64,000 bases of DNA from Fasciolopsis buskii (GCA_008360955.1 LUCM01004827.1:62001-126000); one strand, 5' to 3'. Counted from the first letter of the stretch, positions 47,596 through 60,600 are shown. Notes: generated by a model not told the origin, from the letters alone. Made by a program: numbers and translations.

Positions 47596-48474
47596 ACAGA
47601 CAACGGAGAAAGACTTCTCCGATTCTGTACAGATAATCATTTATTCCTATCTAGTACAAATTTCCGACACAGTTCGCGTCGCACAGCGACGTGGCGTTCT
47701 AACTCGACAGGTACACTGAGTCAGATTGACCATATCGCAGTTAGCTACCGTTGGCGCGGTTCTGTCCAGAACTGTAGATCATACTGGACCACGTACGTCG
47801 AATCGGACCATGCGTTAGTTTTAATGCGATTTTTGCTGCAGCTCAATGGCCATCGACGCAGGCCACAAACCCGATTGGCTGTCGAACGTTTGTCTGATTC
47901 GGCTGTTCTCAACAGTTACGAATAGAAACTATCCGAGTAACTAAGAACTTCGACGAGCAGCAGTGTAGACGAGCATTGGGTCCAAGTTGAGCAGGCTATG
48001 CATTTGGCAGCAGATTTCGCCTGCGGTCCCAGATCTAGCATTCATCAAAAACACTGGATCTCGCAAGCGTCGCTAATTCTAATGGAGCAAAAACGCGAGC
48101 TGCCTAACTGCAAGGAAATGAATAAGATGCGTCGGCAGTTGCAGCGTCAGTTGACCATAAGCCTTAGGAATGACCGCGAAAGCTGGTGGGTTAAGTTAGC
48201 CGAAGAGATGGAAGTGGCGTCTGCTTCAGGTAACGGTCAAAGACTGTTTAAGCTTATACGCGACAGCGGTGGGCGACGAACTTCGGTTAGTGAAATCATG
48301 TGCGATAAGACTGGAGAGGTCATCCATGAAAGACAGGAAAGACTGGACCGTTGGGCAGAACATTTCAAGGATCAGTTTAACTGGCCATACGCTATCGTAT
48401 CTAGTCCGACGCCTGGAGCTGTGAATCCTTGGGAGGTGTCACTTGATCCCCCAACGGAAGTGGAAGTGGAGTCG
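46873..48474 (+). repeat. Inverted repeat arm 1 (LINE copy 1)
   Basis: These 1,602 bases match 54749-56350 in reverse orientation. Apart from one isolated change and a block of about 50 bases near 46980-47030 with many substitutions, the parts I compared are identical, including both long translated frames and all three stop codons. Homology ends sharply at ATTCAACC on one side and GTGGAGTCG on the other. Confidence 0.85.
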
Positions 48475-48555
48475 CTGAGAGATATGGTTCATAACCGAGG
48501 TCAGTGTCGCGAATGCTGTGTGACTTGTTTGCAGAAATCATCCCCTCAAAAGTAA

Positions 48556-48725
48556 TTGGAAAACAACTAAAAATTCATAACATTTTTACGGTGAAAACAC
48601 AAAAATAAAGATTAGTTTGTTGTTTTGTTATTCCCTTCTTCTTATTTGTCCATCTTCTGTGAGGCTGCATTTACATGCAATCGCATTGGCGTCATAATTG
48701 TTTTCAAGCCCTTTAATTTTGTACG

Positions 48726-48761
<36 letters not shown>

Positions 48762-50984
48762 TATGTGTATATGCCATATACGGTTTGTCTTCCATTTTGA
48801 GAATACTTTTGTCGGTAGTTAAAATGCTTTTACCAATTTGTAATAATTTCGGTTCTCGTTCAACATATATTTTACTTCTTTTCTATTCTAAACCGGCGTT
48901 GTACACCTCTATTCCTCGGTGTAAAAATTCAACTAATTCTCACAAAATCTGCCTCAATCTGGATGATACCAAGTATAACTAAACAGTCATTCTAGGGATA
49001 ATCTGTAGTGCAGAGCATAACTAAGTTTTTGATCGTTGCTCACGAGAAAATATGATGTCACGTTGCATTCAGCACCAAATATCAAACCTATTAAGGCAAA
49101 TGCACTGAAGCAACGTTTAAAACTTGCATAACGTTTCTAATGCCACTACCAGAGACGAGTGATAAAAAGAAGCCTTGACTAGGAATGCTATTGGGTTGAG
49201 TAGTTGAACGCTTAAGGCGAGGAACCTCCGTAAAATGGTTGAATTTGTCTATGTCAAATCTCTAACTGGTATTATTTGGTCAGGATGATAAGAATACCTT
49301 GAATTTTAACTATCATCGGTACTTTGGGCAGTTATTTTGTAGGGGGGAGCGGAGTAACGCACCGGCTGTATGTCGCCAGATTGGTAGCGCTTTAGCCGTC
49401 AATGGAGGTTGTTCTAGATTCTCTCGCTCTTAAATATCCAGTGCCTCGACCTGCTCACACTCTACCAGTTCATCATTTGCACACTTTTCTCCTTACAAAC
49501 GCGGCCGTAACTTCAAAATAAATTGTTCACCTTGTCAGCCAGACTTCCATTTTATTGCGTGTATGGTATCCCGAAAGGCATTTGAAGCCCATCGACCAGT
49601 CTCCTAGTGGGCTACATCCGATTCAGTGAAAATAACAGAAACAAGACTACCAGGAGAAGGCTTCCTATGGGAGCAATGCTAATTTCCTGACCGAATTCCC
49701 GACTACTCCACTGCCTGGTACAAACTGCCTCACTCAGGTGTACGGAATGGATGTTAATTAACTTTTACTATATTGGTTGTGGTCATTTGGGGTAAATACC
49801 TGTTGTGAGTACTAACTCAGTGGGGCTAATTTTATCGCAGTTTGACATGGGAATTGTTGCTCGTTAAGATTATCCTATTTCTCTACTTTCAGGTTAAAAT
49901 AGAAAAGATAATGTGTAATAACAATAGCAATGATATCCAATCAGAAAATTAACTATCCGACTTACAATCGGTAAAGAAAAAAAAGTATAGTAATTTCTTG
50001 ATAACCACAATCCCAGCTTACTGGTGTTTGCAGTGCATCTTGCAAATTTCGAAATTCAAAACTCTGCCATAAGACAAGATCGGTGAGAAAAAACTCTTAT
50101 TCTTTCAGGTGGAAGAGTCGGATCACGAAAATACTTTTAGTACCAGCTGGTGGTTTGTCGCTTGAAATGTCAACGAATAAACCAGCTATGCTAGAGGTTT
50201 CTATTAATTTCAAATGAGCCCGGCTTTGATATGCTATCCAACTACTGATCACAGGTCGAGATCACAGTGCGTCAATTAGGTCGGTTCTATTATGCGGCTC
50301 ATTAGCATTGCCGTGATAATCAGTGTTTGAACTCTAGTGACTTCGCAGCGCTGCCAGAATATGATGAAGGAATCTTATTCACAAAGCCGAAATTAGGCTT
50401 AGTGTACCGTGCTGCACAGCTCGATTCTCACAAGCCAAATTAGTATAAATAGGTTAAGGTGGTTGAGACACCTTTTAGACAGATGGACACCCTCTGTGAA
50501 CGCTATGCCCTGGTACGGGTGGCGAAAAGAAAGGAAGAATTTATCAATCCATAGTGTGACGGAAAACTATAGACTCTAATCAGTAGACCGGTCGAGGTAC
50601 GACGAGTTGTACTGTTTTGAGGTTCATAATATCCTCACGTCCGATGACCGGAGATCTCTTGGTAATAAAATTTGGTACCGCAGTTATCGGCTTTTTTCAA
50701 TTCAAAACCGTTGCACAAAAATAATTCATCGAATGAAATGCCCTTATACAATATGCTTGTTTTACTTCTTGTCTGAGCATTCGATGTTCCAAAATGCTAG
50801 TCAATACCGGGGTACATTAGTGCGTATGCACATAGACAATTTTTCCAAAATCCCTTCATCAACGAAAGCACATTTCATCTCATGGAACCACTACGTTTTT
50901 TCGACGATCTGCTCGCTGGACTTGTCTTTTGGATAGTAAACACTTCATCATCATTTGATGTGACATAGACGACGCATGTGCTCC
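48556..50984. other. Unassigned, with TA-repeat
   Basis: This stretch contains the TA microsatellite listed separately and otherwise short frames without recognised domains. It forms part of the spacer between the two LINE copies. Confidence 0.4.
48725..48774. repeat. (TA)n microsatellite
   Basis: About 50 bases of near-pure alternating TA, interrupted by single G residues (TATATG). Confidence 0.95.
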
Positions 50985-51130
50985 GTTGCCTGCAATCCGT
51001 ATTAATAGGGTTTCGGTAATTAAGCTGACATTCACCGTCTGCGATGACCTCGACCTGTTGCATTTGATCTTTGAAAACCTGACTTTTGGAATTAGAGGTT
51101 TGACCACTAAGCTATATACCGTTGCTTCCA
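50985..51130 (-). repeat. SINE-like element, minus strand
   Basis: The minus strand has a good box A-like TATAGCTTAGTGGTCAAACC near 51110. The candidate box B (ACAGGTCGAGGTCATCG) comes later than usual. It is probably a tRNA-derived SINE with an insertion, or a diverged head. Confidence 0.4.
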
Positions 51131-51229
51131 TTGTTTCAGTTTGTTCATACTACTGGACTTCGCTCCACAGATATGTTAGCCCGATGAACTCACATCCGTT
51201 ATTATCATGCGCATGAAGTGCATAAAAAA

Positions 51230-51310
51230 CTTCATCCATTAACGGTCTCAGTTAGTGGAATCGCTTGCTTCTCAGTAACCCGTACACGTGATCCAGTTCG
51301 ATGCCAATTG
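51230..51310 (+). repeat. SINE-like element, plus strand
   Basis: The plus strand shows CAGTTAGTGGAATCGCTTGC followed by GATCCAGTTCGATGCCAATT. Box A-like and box B-like (AGTTCGATGCC) sequences are at tRNA-like spacing. Tail and ends were not resolved. Confidence 0.45.
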
Positions 51311-53011
51311 ATTGAATCATTTGAAGTTCCAAGCTTCCAGAAATCATCTTGGCTATCTTACAGTTTCCTGGTCCAGCATATCATATCCAACTGGGTTGAA
51401 TGTGGCCCACTTCATCATCGTGGATAGATATCAAATAAATTGCGTCTCGTTCTCCAGTAGCCGAGTTTTTTTTACAACAACGCGAGTTTGTTTTTCTCTC
51501 TTTTTACCCGATTGGCGATTGTCGTATTGCATGCATTTGTGGTTGCATATGACGCTTCCTTTCTCTGTGGTTTTCATTTATTTTTTTTTCTCTATAAGAT
51601 TCTTCTCCTGCTTGAAGAAGTCTCGCGTTTTCGATTTACCGTAGGGCCATCTGTGTTCGGTTTTCCTTCTTATCCCACTTACCGTCTGTTTGCGAAGTTT
51701 CTCACGTACCTGTTTCGCTGAAACTGTGAGACGCAGTCAGTACTTCAAATGGTCAAGAAGGTAAAAAACAAAATGTGCTTCATCTGACCTGAATTTGTTT
51801 TACGGAGTCATTGCAAGCTGGACCCGTTACAGCTGCTTGGTTGACATTATATTATTGACAAAATGCCTCGCACGATTGAAAATTCTCTCTTTCAAGTTAT
51901 CTGGCAGTGTTCTTCGAGGTTATTATTTTGCGGGTACGCATACCGCGAAACCGGTCGTGTGCTCCCGAACAAGTTTTACTCACTCATTCAAATGTTATTA
52001 ATTATATATATATATACGAAAAAATATGGATATTGTGTTTACTGATTGCAACAACGTTATAAGCCGAAATGTCGAGTTTAATTGTGGATTGTGTCAACCG
52101 GTGAAACCGGAATTCGCGATCCGATTAAGTCCAAGAAAGGTCTCAATGTGATCCCGCCAAATGTACCTATCTGCCCGAGTACCAACGTGTCAATGGGGTC
52201 ACCGCCTCTAACTGCATGGTGAGGTCATTATTCTGGTACGATCGTAGTAACAGTGTGTCTCCGGAAATGAGCATCAAAACTCAAATTCAAAATCCAAAAA
52301 TGCGACTGATTCGTAATTTCTCTGACAATGAATTGTAAAGTAAACCACTGTACAAATATACCAACCTGAAATATGGAGCCACAGAGAATTAAAAACTAGG
52401 ACCACTATCACTACTAAAACTATACAGGTAAGCCACGTGGTGACCGCAAAACAAAGTTTTAGTCAAACAGAAAAATATGTGCACACTGTATGTGGAAATA
52501 TTTTACTTAAATAAGTCGGTTACCGATAACAGTGGGATACAGTTCTGTGCGCTATGAATCTGCACTGCAGCCTGTGCCCTTCCGCTATACGGGGTCAGTA
52601 CAACTTGTTTTGGGTTTATTGATACAACACCGTATCATCCCACTCCCTATAAATCGTCGGGATTCCCGTTTGCAATCAGCTGCTCACATCCATACAATTT
52701 CGTCCATTACAGCCTTGGAGCATGGACAGCCACCAGAAAATGTAATAGCGCCAGAAACTAGACCGTCCCATTACAACCAACGGGAAAAACATTTTGAAAA
52801 CGGGTTTCAAATCTCACAAGCAAACATAAATGTCATTTCACTGTTGGCAATGCTGCCATGACTAAAAATTCTGGCCGTCCTTAACGAATCTGTGCTAAGC
52901 TGGACTAGGACCAATTCAACTCTTTGAACAAAGGCACCAGATCGATATTTCGGTAAAAATGGTTCCTAAGATAGACACGTCACAGAAGCGACTAAATCCA
53001 AATCTCTCTAT
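51311..53011. other. Unassigned sequence
   Basis: Frames of up to 110 residues are present (51312-51644, 52532-52861) but none has a recognisable motif. The first is T-rich and hydrophobic, as expected by chance. Confidence 0.4.
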
Positions 53012-53027
53012 TACACACACACACACA

Positions 53028-53058
<31 letters not shown>
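53012..53058. repeat. (CA)n(CAT)n compound microsatellite at LINE 3' end
   Basis: ACACAC runs into about ten CAT units. On the minus strand this is (GAT)n followed by (GT)n at the downstream end of LINE copy 2. RTE-type LINEs commonly end in short tandem repeats, so this is probably the 3' terminus of the element and not an independent microsatellite. Confidence 0.7.
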
Positions 53059-56000
53059 GTTCAGCGTTAAACAGCAAGGCAAGCCTCACTGACCGCTGCC
53101 GTCCCCCAGAGTTACACGTTTATATAAAAAGAGTGAATATCCAACGGGAACAGGGAGTGGACCTACACAGGCGGGAAAAGATAACATACTGCTGCAGCCA
53201 ACACACGGAACACAGTCTAACTGTACAAACGCATGCAATTTCAATCATTCTGATTCGATAGAAAATGACAGCACGATCCCCACTGTTCACGGTTCACTGC
53301 CATATCCTTCGGTGTCTCCAGCCAGCAAGTCGATGAGTCCTTCGGACCCCAACCACGAAGGCGTGAGACACCTACTTTACCTAACTTCGCTGTACATTTT
53401 CTCATCCCACGTTGCCACGTCATCTGTTGGCCTCCGCATTGGCTTCTTCCATTCCTTAGGAGGAACACAAAATAGGGCACGGTATGGTAGACGAGTGTTC
53501 GTCATACGCAACACGTGACCCAACCAGCGTAGTCTACTAAGTTTCATACACTGAAACAAGCTATTTTCAGAAGTGACACCCAATACCAGATTCCTAACCT
53601 CAATATTACTCACCCGATCACTCCATCCAATCATAGCCATACTATGTAAACATCGGTTGTCGAAAACCTCCAACCGACGAACATCGCCCACACGCATACT
53701 CCACGTCTCGCAACCGTACAACAGAACTGAACGCATTGCAGCACAGTACACAGGACTTTTCAACTTCAGTGAAATATCAGGCCGACGTCACAAGTGCTTC
53801 AATCCAGCGTAAGCTGCCCGAGCCTTGGATATACGCATACTTACCTCCAATCCCGAGCTACCATCGTTAGACACGCAGCTACCAAGGTAGGTGAAACGGT
53901 CCACAATCGTCAGCTCCTCTCCATCCAGTATCAAGTTCGGCGCATGCCGAACCGTGCAACCGATCTCGACAGTCTATCTAGTGCCCGTTGTGCATGGTCC
54001 GCCGACTCGAACAGGCACACGACGTCGTCTGCATAATCTAGGTCGCATAGCTTTCCACCATTTCCCAGTTCGACTCCTACGTCCCGGAGACCTCCTAAAG
54101 CATCTTCCATCACCTCGTCCATGACGAAGTTGAACAAGAATGGAGAGATGGGACACCCTTGCCGAACGCCACTAGTTGTTTCGAATGAACGTGACAGTTT
54201 ACCGTATACCCTAACGCGACCATAGGTATGCGAGTACAATGCTCGTAACAGGTTCACAAACTTAGTTGGCACACCCTTCCGGTGGAGAGTACTGAGTAGT
54301 GCCGGTCGATCCACGGATTCGAAAGCACCTTTCAAGTCGAGGAAGACTACGATCGTGGAGCGCCAGTGCGTGTGGCGCGTTTCGAGTATCTATCGAAGAG
54401 TGAATATTTGGTCGATGCAACCTCGACCTGGCCAAAATCCGGCCTGTTGTTCGCGGATATTACTCTCGCGAATCGGTGTCAAACGGCGCAACATTATGGA
54501 AGCTAACACCTTAGTAACTATCCGAATTAAACTAATCCCACGATGATTGCTGCAGTCACTCTGTGTACCCTTTTTGAAGATGGGTACAATCAGTGACTCA
54601 CCCCACGATAGCGGGATACGCTCCTCGTTCCAAATACATGAAGCAAGGAGGTAATTGATTTCATCAGCACTTCTCCACCCAATTTGAAAAGAACTGGGGG
54701 AAGTTCGTCGGGACCGGCAGCTTTTTCCCTCTTTAGAAGCAGAATACTCGACTCCACTTCCACTTCCGTTGGGGGATCAAGTGACACCTCCCAAGGATTC
54801 ACAGCTCCAGGCGTCGGACTAGATACGATAGCGTATGGCCAGTTAAACTGATCCTTGAAATGTTCTGCCCAACGGTCCAGTCTTTCCTGTCTTTCATGGA
54901 TGACCTCTCCAGTCTTATCGCACATGATTTCACTAACCGAAGTTCGTCGCCCACCGCTGTCGCGTATAAGCTTAAACAGTCTTTGACCGTTACCTGAAGC
55001 AGACGCCACTTCCATCTCTTCGGCTAACTTAACCCACCAGCTTTCGCGGTCATTCCTAAGGCTTATGGTCAACTGACGCTGCAACTGCCGACGCATCTTA
55101 TTCATTTCCTTGCAGTTAGGCAGCTCGCGTTTTTGCTCCATTAGAATTAGCGACGCTTGCGAGATCCAGTGTTTTTGATGAATGCTAGATCTGGGACCGC
55201 AGGCGAAATCTGCTGCCAAATGCATAGCCTGCTCAACTTGGACCCAATGCTCGTCTACACTGCTGCTCGTCGAAGTTCTTAGTTACTCGGATAGTTTCTA
55301 TTCGTAACTGTTGAGAACAGCCGAATCAGACAAACGTTCGACAGCCAATCGGGTTTGTGGCCTGCGTCGATGGCCATTGAGCTGCAGCAAAAATCGCATT
55401 AAAACTAACGCATGGTCCGATTCGACGTACGTGGTCCAGTATGATCTACAGTTCTGGACAGAACCGCGCCAACGGTAGCTAACTGCGATATGGTCAATCT
55501 GACTCAGTGTACCTGTCGAGTTAGAACGCCACGTCGCTGTGCGACGCGAACTGTGTCGGAAATTTGTACTAGATAGGAATAAATGATTATCTGTACAGAA
55601 TCGGAGAAGTCTTTCTCCGTTGTCTGTTCACTGTGCAGGCAAGGCGCATCGCCCACCTAAACAGGACTCCGATGCACTCAGTCTTCCAACTTGTGCATTA
55701 AAGTCACCTGTTACCACTACAATGTCAGAGCGTTTGCTCTTCCGAACAAGAGTGACGAGGTTATCGTAAAATTCGTCTTTCTCCATATCAGTGCTGCAGT
55801 CTGTTGGAGCGTATGTCGAGATAACAAATGAACTACGCTTAACACTACTACTATCCTTCCGGACGCCAACTGATCCCTGCAGTCTCATGGCGCACAAGCG
55901 ACTGTTGACTGGGATCCAATCTAAAAGGGCTGCTTCAGCCTTCTCACTCAAGACTACTCCTACACAATGCTGACCCACAGCTTGAGCTGCTTCGTCTCCT

Positions 56001-56350
56001 GAAGTGCGAAGGAAATATCCTGTCGAGACGTTTGGCGCAGTTAGTTGAATTACGCCACTCGAATCCTGAATTCGTGTTTCACTCACGTAGCAGACATCAA
56101 TCGAAAGTGAGTCCACTGTCAGAGCCAAACATGTCTGTTGTCCAGCCTGCATTAAAGTGCGCACATTGAAGGAACCCAGATTCAGAGGCTGACGAGGCTT
56201 GAGAAAATGTGAGGTAACAAAGTGAAAGCCATCTACTACACTACTTGACAATAAGCCGTTGCGAGTATCGGGCGTGTTATCAATGGAGATACTATGGGTA
56301 GGCAGAAGGGGCAAATGGATTGGGTTGGAGACAGAAGAGACAGGTTGAAT
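53059..56350 (-). mobile_element. RTE-like LINE copy 2, 5'-truncated, with reverse transcriptase
   Basis: On the minus strand the element starts abruptly at 56350 within the leader. It carries the same endonuclease frame (stop at 55628-55630), the same linker (54749-55225) and then the reverse transcriptase. The RT shows KREKAAGPDELPPVLFK, a frameshift near 54640, IREQQAGFWPGRGCIDQIFT, a TAG at 54390-54392, FLDLKGAFESVD (motif A), GVRQGCPISPFLFNFVMDE (motif B) and LDYADDVV (motif C, YADD at 54024-54035). About 20 codons appear deleted near 53935. The tail follows (LLYGCETWSMR, LRWLGHVLRM, then in another frame WLETPKDMAVNREQW) with a stop near 53241. GVRQGCP plus YADD places it with RTE-type, not CR1/Jockey-type, elements. 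Inactive. Confidence 0.88.
54749..56350 (-). repeat. Inverted repeat arm 2 (LINE copy 2)
   Basis: This is the partner of 46873-48474 in opposite orientation, of equal length. At the outer side (56350) copy 2 ends and unrelated sequence begins. At the inner side it continues into the reverse transcriptase, which copy 1 lacks. The arm is therefore the overlap of two differently truncated copies. Confidence 0.85.
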
Positions 56351-57656
56351 AACACACTGTTACTCAAGGGCAGCTTCAGTTTGGTCAAGTACCCACAAAC
56401 CCATGCAGCGACTGATTCGTTCTAAACCTGAATATGTGAGTGTGCGCTGACATGGATCCAAACGGGAGATAGTCAACTAAAACCAAAAGTTCAGCCACGC
56501 AAATCACCGTGGTCCAACATATTGACGGGTTTGGCGGAGGTAGACCCTAGCCGCATGTTCAGGCAAACCATCGATGATAGAATGCGAAGTAATGGTGTAA
56601 ATCTGTGGTAGTTTCGCTCCAGGTTTAAATGTGTGCAAACTTTTTCTGCATTACAGTGACCGGGGTTTCTAGCAAGCTATCATCAGAATTCCTAAGTGCT
56701 AGAGATGTCCACGCATTTAATACATCACCGGTTAAAATGAAGTATGAATTATCCCCGGTACTAGAGAGCTAAGGTTCCGGGAGTTGTAAAACTAACCGAG
56801 TGATAAGAACATTTTTCAGTATGATATTATGAACTAGTAGGACAAAGGCATTCGCTCGCCTTCAGATAAACCAATTTGGAATTTGGTGGGTTCTGAACCT
56901 TTTGCGTACCATCGAAGAAACTCTGAAAGCCCAGTTGAGCGTGGAGGTCACTACTGTCCTGTGAAAATTGAACTGAACTGAACTCGGAAGTGAATGCAAT
57001 AAACGGTAACAGCATTGAGAAAGAACGTCACTCGATTAACTTTCCCCGTGTCCATCCGGACACTACAATACAACTCGAAACATTTACACCAAACTCTACT
57101 CCCAGACGCTTCGCCATACTGGGCAGATCCATTTGGTGACGCCAGTTTTAATTGACCTTGCAATATAGAGTTAGCCCATCAGCAGTAAAGCAGAGTTACG
57201 GATTGCCAATGCACATCGGATTGACTCTGAGACAGGGAATGCGAACAAATAAAACAAGAGGCCAACAAAGGTTTGAGACCCTCAGCGTTTTGTTTACAAA
57301 CCCTCCTTTTGAATATAGAATAGGAGGAACCCCGACTGGTTGAACATATTCGGTCCAACTACACTTAATGCGTGCATGAATTTCACGGCCACTCTTCACC
57401 GCGGTTATTATTCTCCAGTTACCCATTCAGACACGCGCAAAGTTAAACCGAGTCCATCACCTGATCTCCAAACAGACCCGCTGCAGCGCAAATGTACTTT
57501 GGAATACATCCACAGTGAGACTCTTAAAGCGCTTATGTCGGGTTCCGAAACCGCGGTTGAACACAAGTCTCTGGCTAACAACCAGATGCGAGTAATGCAG
57601 TTTATACATAGTGGTACCAATAGACGTCAGGACAAATGACAGCAGATGCCGGGCAG
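56351..57656. other. Unassigned sequence
   Basis: No recognised gene or repeat. An integrase domain expected downstream of the BEL/Pao pol region was looked for on the minus strand here and not found. Frames up to 99 residues look random. Confidence 0.4.
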
Positions 57657-60600
57657 TTAGTGTGATGGGAAAGCAAAACTCTCGAGGGTGTAGCTAAAGC
57701 AAAAGTACACATCAGAATAGTAACGGAGTCGGTTCAACAAAAAGTCGAAGTGCGGAGTTTGGATGCTTAAAACTACATCCTTGACTTCTAACTTTCCTTT
57801 CACAGCTTCAGGCACGCAGAAGGCGGGCCAATTTCCCTCGCTGTCCGACATAAAACCCATTCATTTGGTCCACGTGGGTAATTTATCGAGTATTTCCAAG
57901 CCACAGAAGTAATAATCAGCCGGGTCGCAGGCAGATTCTGCACAAAACCACTGATTCACTTTGATAAATTCGTGGATCACCGCCAGCGCATTAGTCACGA
58001 ATTTGTTCAACTCCTGTTTATGTTGTGAATATAGTGGAGTAAGATGGAAAACCCTTTCCAAGATGTGATCTCCCAGTTTATAACGTCGGGTTAACATACT
58101 TGCCGATCTCATCGCCGATACTTCAGCCGTCATCTCTAGCCTTGGCACAGAAAATGTCCTCAGCAGTGCCACCCATATCTTGGCAAAAAGCGATACGCTT
58201 GGGCGTCGATCGTCTCTGTCGAACCATGTGCCATATGTCGCTGCACCGGAACCCGGTGCCGAGATATGGGCGAATTTATAAATTTATGAATCCAGCAGTT
58301 TCTTCTTTGACGCTGGCTACCTGGATCACTTTCTCTCGCTGTATTTAGCCCTCCTAACCGTTCGAATTACTATTTTCAGTGGAGACAACTTAGTGATTAC
58401 CACCATTCCATTCTTCCCTTCCACGACTGCCACAATATCATATTCTTTGATAATGGCCATGTTGAGACCGGACCCAATGCGCTACTGAAGAAGGAACACT
58501 TCCACGTGTTGCCTGCGTTTCACTCAAAACAGCATTTATCGTAATTTGCGTCCCATTGAATACCCAAAGTGCGATCTGTAGACAAAGTGTTCCGTGGACT
58601 TCAGGAACACTGGTTTTTCTTTAATTTCCGGCATCGCTTGAAGTAGCCGTCAAAACTTCGACATCCATTTAGTTAGGTGAAGCCCACCTAACTCAGTGGT
58701 CACTCCTAAATCGTTTACTTGTTCCAGCGCTGATTCAAACACGCAAAAAGGAAATGCGGACTTCATGCACGCATAAACTTCATTTTGGCTGTTCAAAATT
58801 TAGCGTCCGGTACCAACATTCAAGCTTAAATGCTTCTTGGGGTTTGCGAAATTTGCATACGGCAGCGAAGAGAACGTCCTAGAGGGATGCACAGCGAGTG
58901 GATACTGCTCAGGTTTTGTCGACTTTTGGGCAGACCAACGAAAGCTGTGAACCGCCTTTGACTTTGAGTGGTAATTTTTCTCGAAGAAACATTTCCTTAA
59001 TAATTGCAGATTCAGCAACCTTTCGATGAGGTCATCTACACGCTTCAATCAGTGGAATAGTCAGACTGGTGTAACGCATAACTACGGAAAAGCCTTAAAC
59101 CATATATTTATGTCAAGATTAATAAAACACCTTTCATTTAGACGACGATTCTGTTTGTATATTGTGCTTACTTCCGTGGGCTTAAAGGTTTGTTTGTTCA
59201 CATTTACCGCGCGACTTCGACGCACTGTCTTGTGGCCTTCGTAAGTTAGATGCACCTTTTAGTACGGTAACATCGGTTCTCGTCTTGGATCTTTGTGATC
59301 GCATATTGGACGTTTGTTCATCCTTTTGCATTGATTAACTTTAGAATCCATCATCGTGGAAATCACCAGTCAATTTTACTTTGATTTTAGATTCGACTTT
59401 GACCTCTTATTGCTCAAACGCGGATTAAAATCGAAGCCTTGAGGTATGCAGTCATTTGGGGAAATCAGTTCATATTATTTGGCGCGGTCAAGTAAAACTC
59501 AAAACCGAGTGTTTCAGTAGGCATCAAACTCTGTGGCTAGTCACTCACTCAGGTTGTCTGTTCTGTGTATTCAAACTCTAGATTCCGCTGCTCAGCCTTA
59601 CCACAACTATTGTTCAGTTGTATCCAGTTCACTAGCTTCTTCTCAAGCGAGTCAGTAGTCTCAACAGCAAAGTTTTGCCATCTTGTAGTCCAAGTAGCTC
59701 CTGTTTTCAAGTTATCGGTACCACAGACCACCCACTTTATAGCGAGGTTTACTTTGCATCACCACCCGCAGTAACTGCTATTCCCAGAACACAACCGCCC
59801 TGTCTTCGGCTGCATCCTGGAATTCTCTATTATATGGACGTTTAAATTCATTCCTTAACTCACTGTCCGTCGTTGCAACGAAGTTTACGGAGGCTGTTAA
59901 TTTCCTATTTTTCCTCAAATGTTCGTAAATTGCTCGGTGAATGCTTCGCTGCCATAGAGTTGGCCCAGAACCGCATGCATTTAGGGCACTTCGCGAGCAT
60001 ATTCGCTGACGATTTTGGCACCCTAGAAAAATTTATGTTCCTACAATGTTGATATCGTTGAAAAACAGTGCAGCTGAGTCTGGTCGTCTGACCGGTAGCG
60101 TATCAGTCACGAAAACCACTGAAATGTTCACTGTATTACCATTCTGAATTATAGGTGCAATTGGGCATATATGATCTCCTGAATACCGAAAACCGTACTT
60201 GCCACGAGCTTCGCTTGCTTGCTTGCCAAGTCAAACCATTAAATAGAATCTTCTGGAACCAGGATTGTATCGGATCTGCTGTCCAGATGGCTTGCATCCC
60301 CAGTGGTATCTTTTGGTGTCGATTAGTCTGCCGGCACAACCCCTAGTCTTATGGGCTCAGAAGGCTGTCTCGGCCCATAAAGACAGCCCTTTGTCCCCTC
60401 TTGACCGCTCTCAGTAGCTCCCGGTTTTCATTAGCGAACGGTGTGTTTTTTGCTTTCGTCACCAATACATTTGTTTCCGCTTTGGCATATCGTGACTGTT
60501 TGAGATCTATTCGAGTAGGGAAAATAGTTGCTAGCCATTTTTGCCACTTCCCGAAAATCTCCAACTTCCACTCCGAAGTTTTGACATTTGAACAGCCATG

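Larger units (their letters stand above)
46741..48555 (+). mobile_element. RTE-like LINE copy 1, reverse transcriptase deleted
   Basis: One frame runs 46741-48555 with only three in-frame stops (TGA 47593, TAG 47923, TAA 47938). An AP-type endonuclease domain is clear: LNLGSFNVRTL near 47038, VSETRIQDSSG, FVISTYAPTD, IVVVTGDFNAQVG near 47505, then LSQIDHIAVSY and ESDHALV after the first stop. A linker with RNDRESWWVKLAEEM and WAEHFKDQFNWP follows. At 48474 the frame passes straight into LRDMVHNRGQCRECC and a TAA, which resembles the extreme C-terminus of such elements. The whole reverse transcriptase is missing. Element name unknown; RTE clade by style (SR2/Perere-like elements of flukes are relatives). 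Confidence 0.85.

Noticed and set aside
50875..51131. Overlapping minus-strand frames as a coding gene
   Set aside because: They overlap a tRNA-like SINE head, so the frames are best explained by the repeat.
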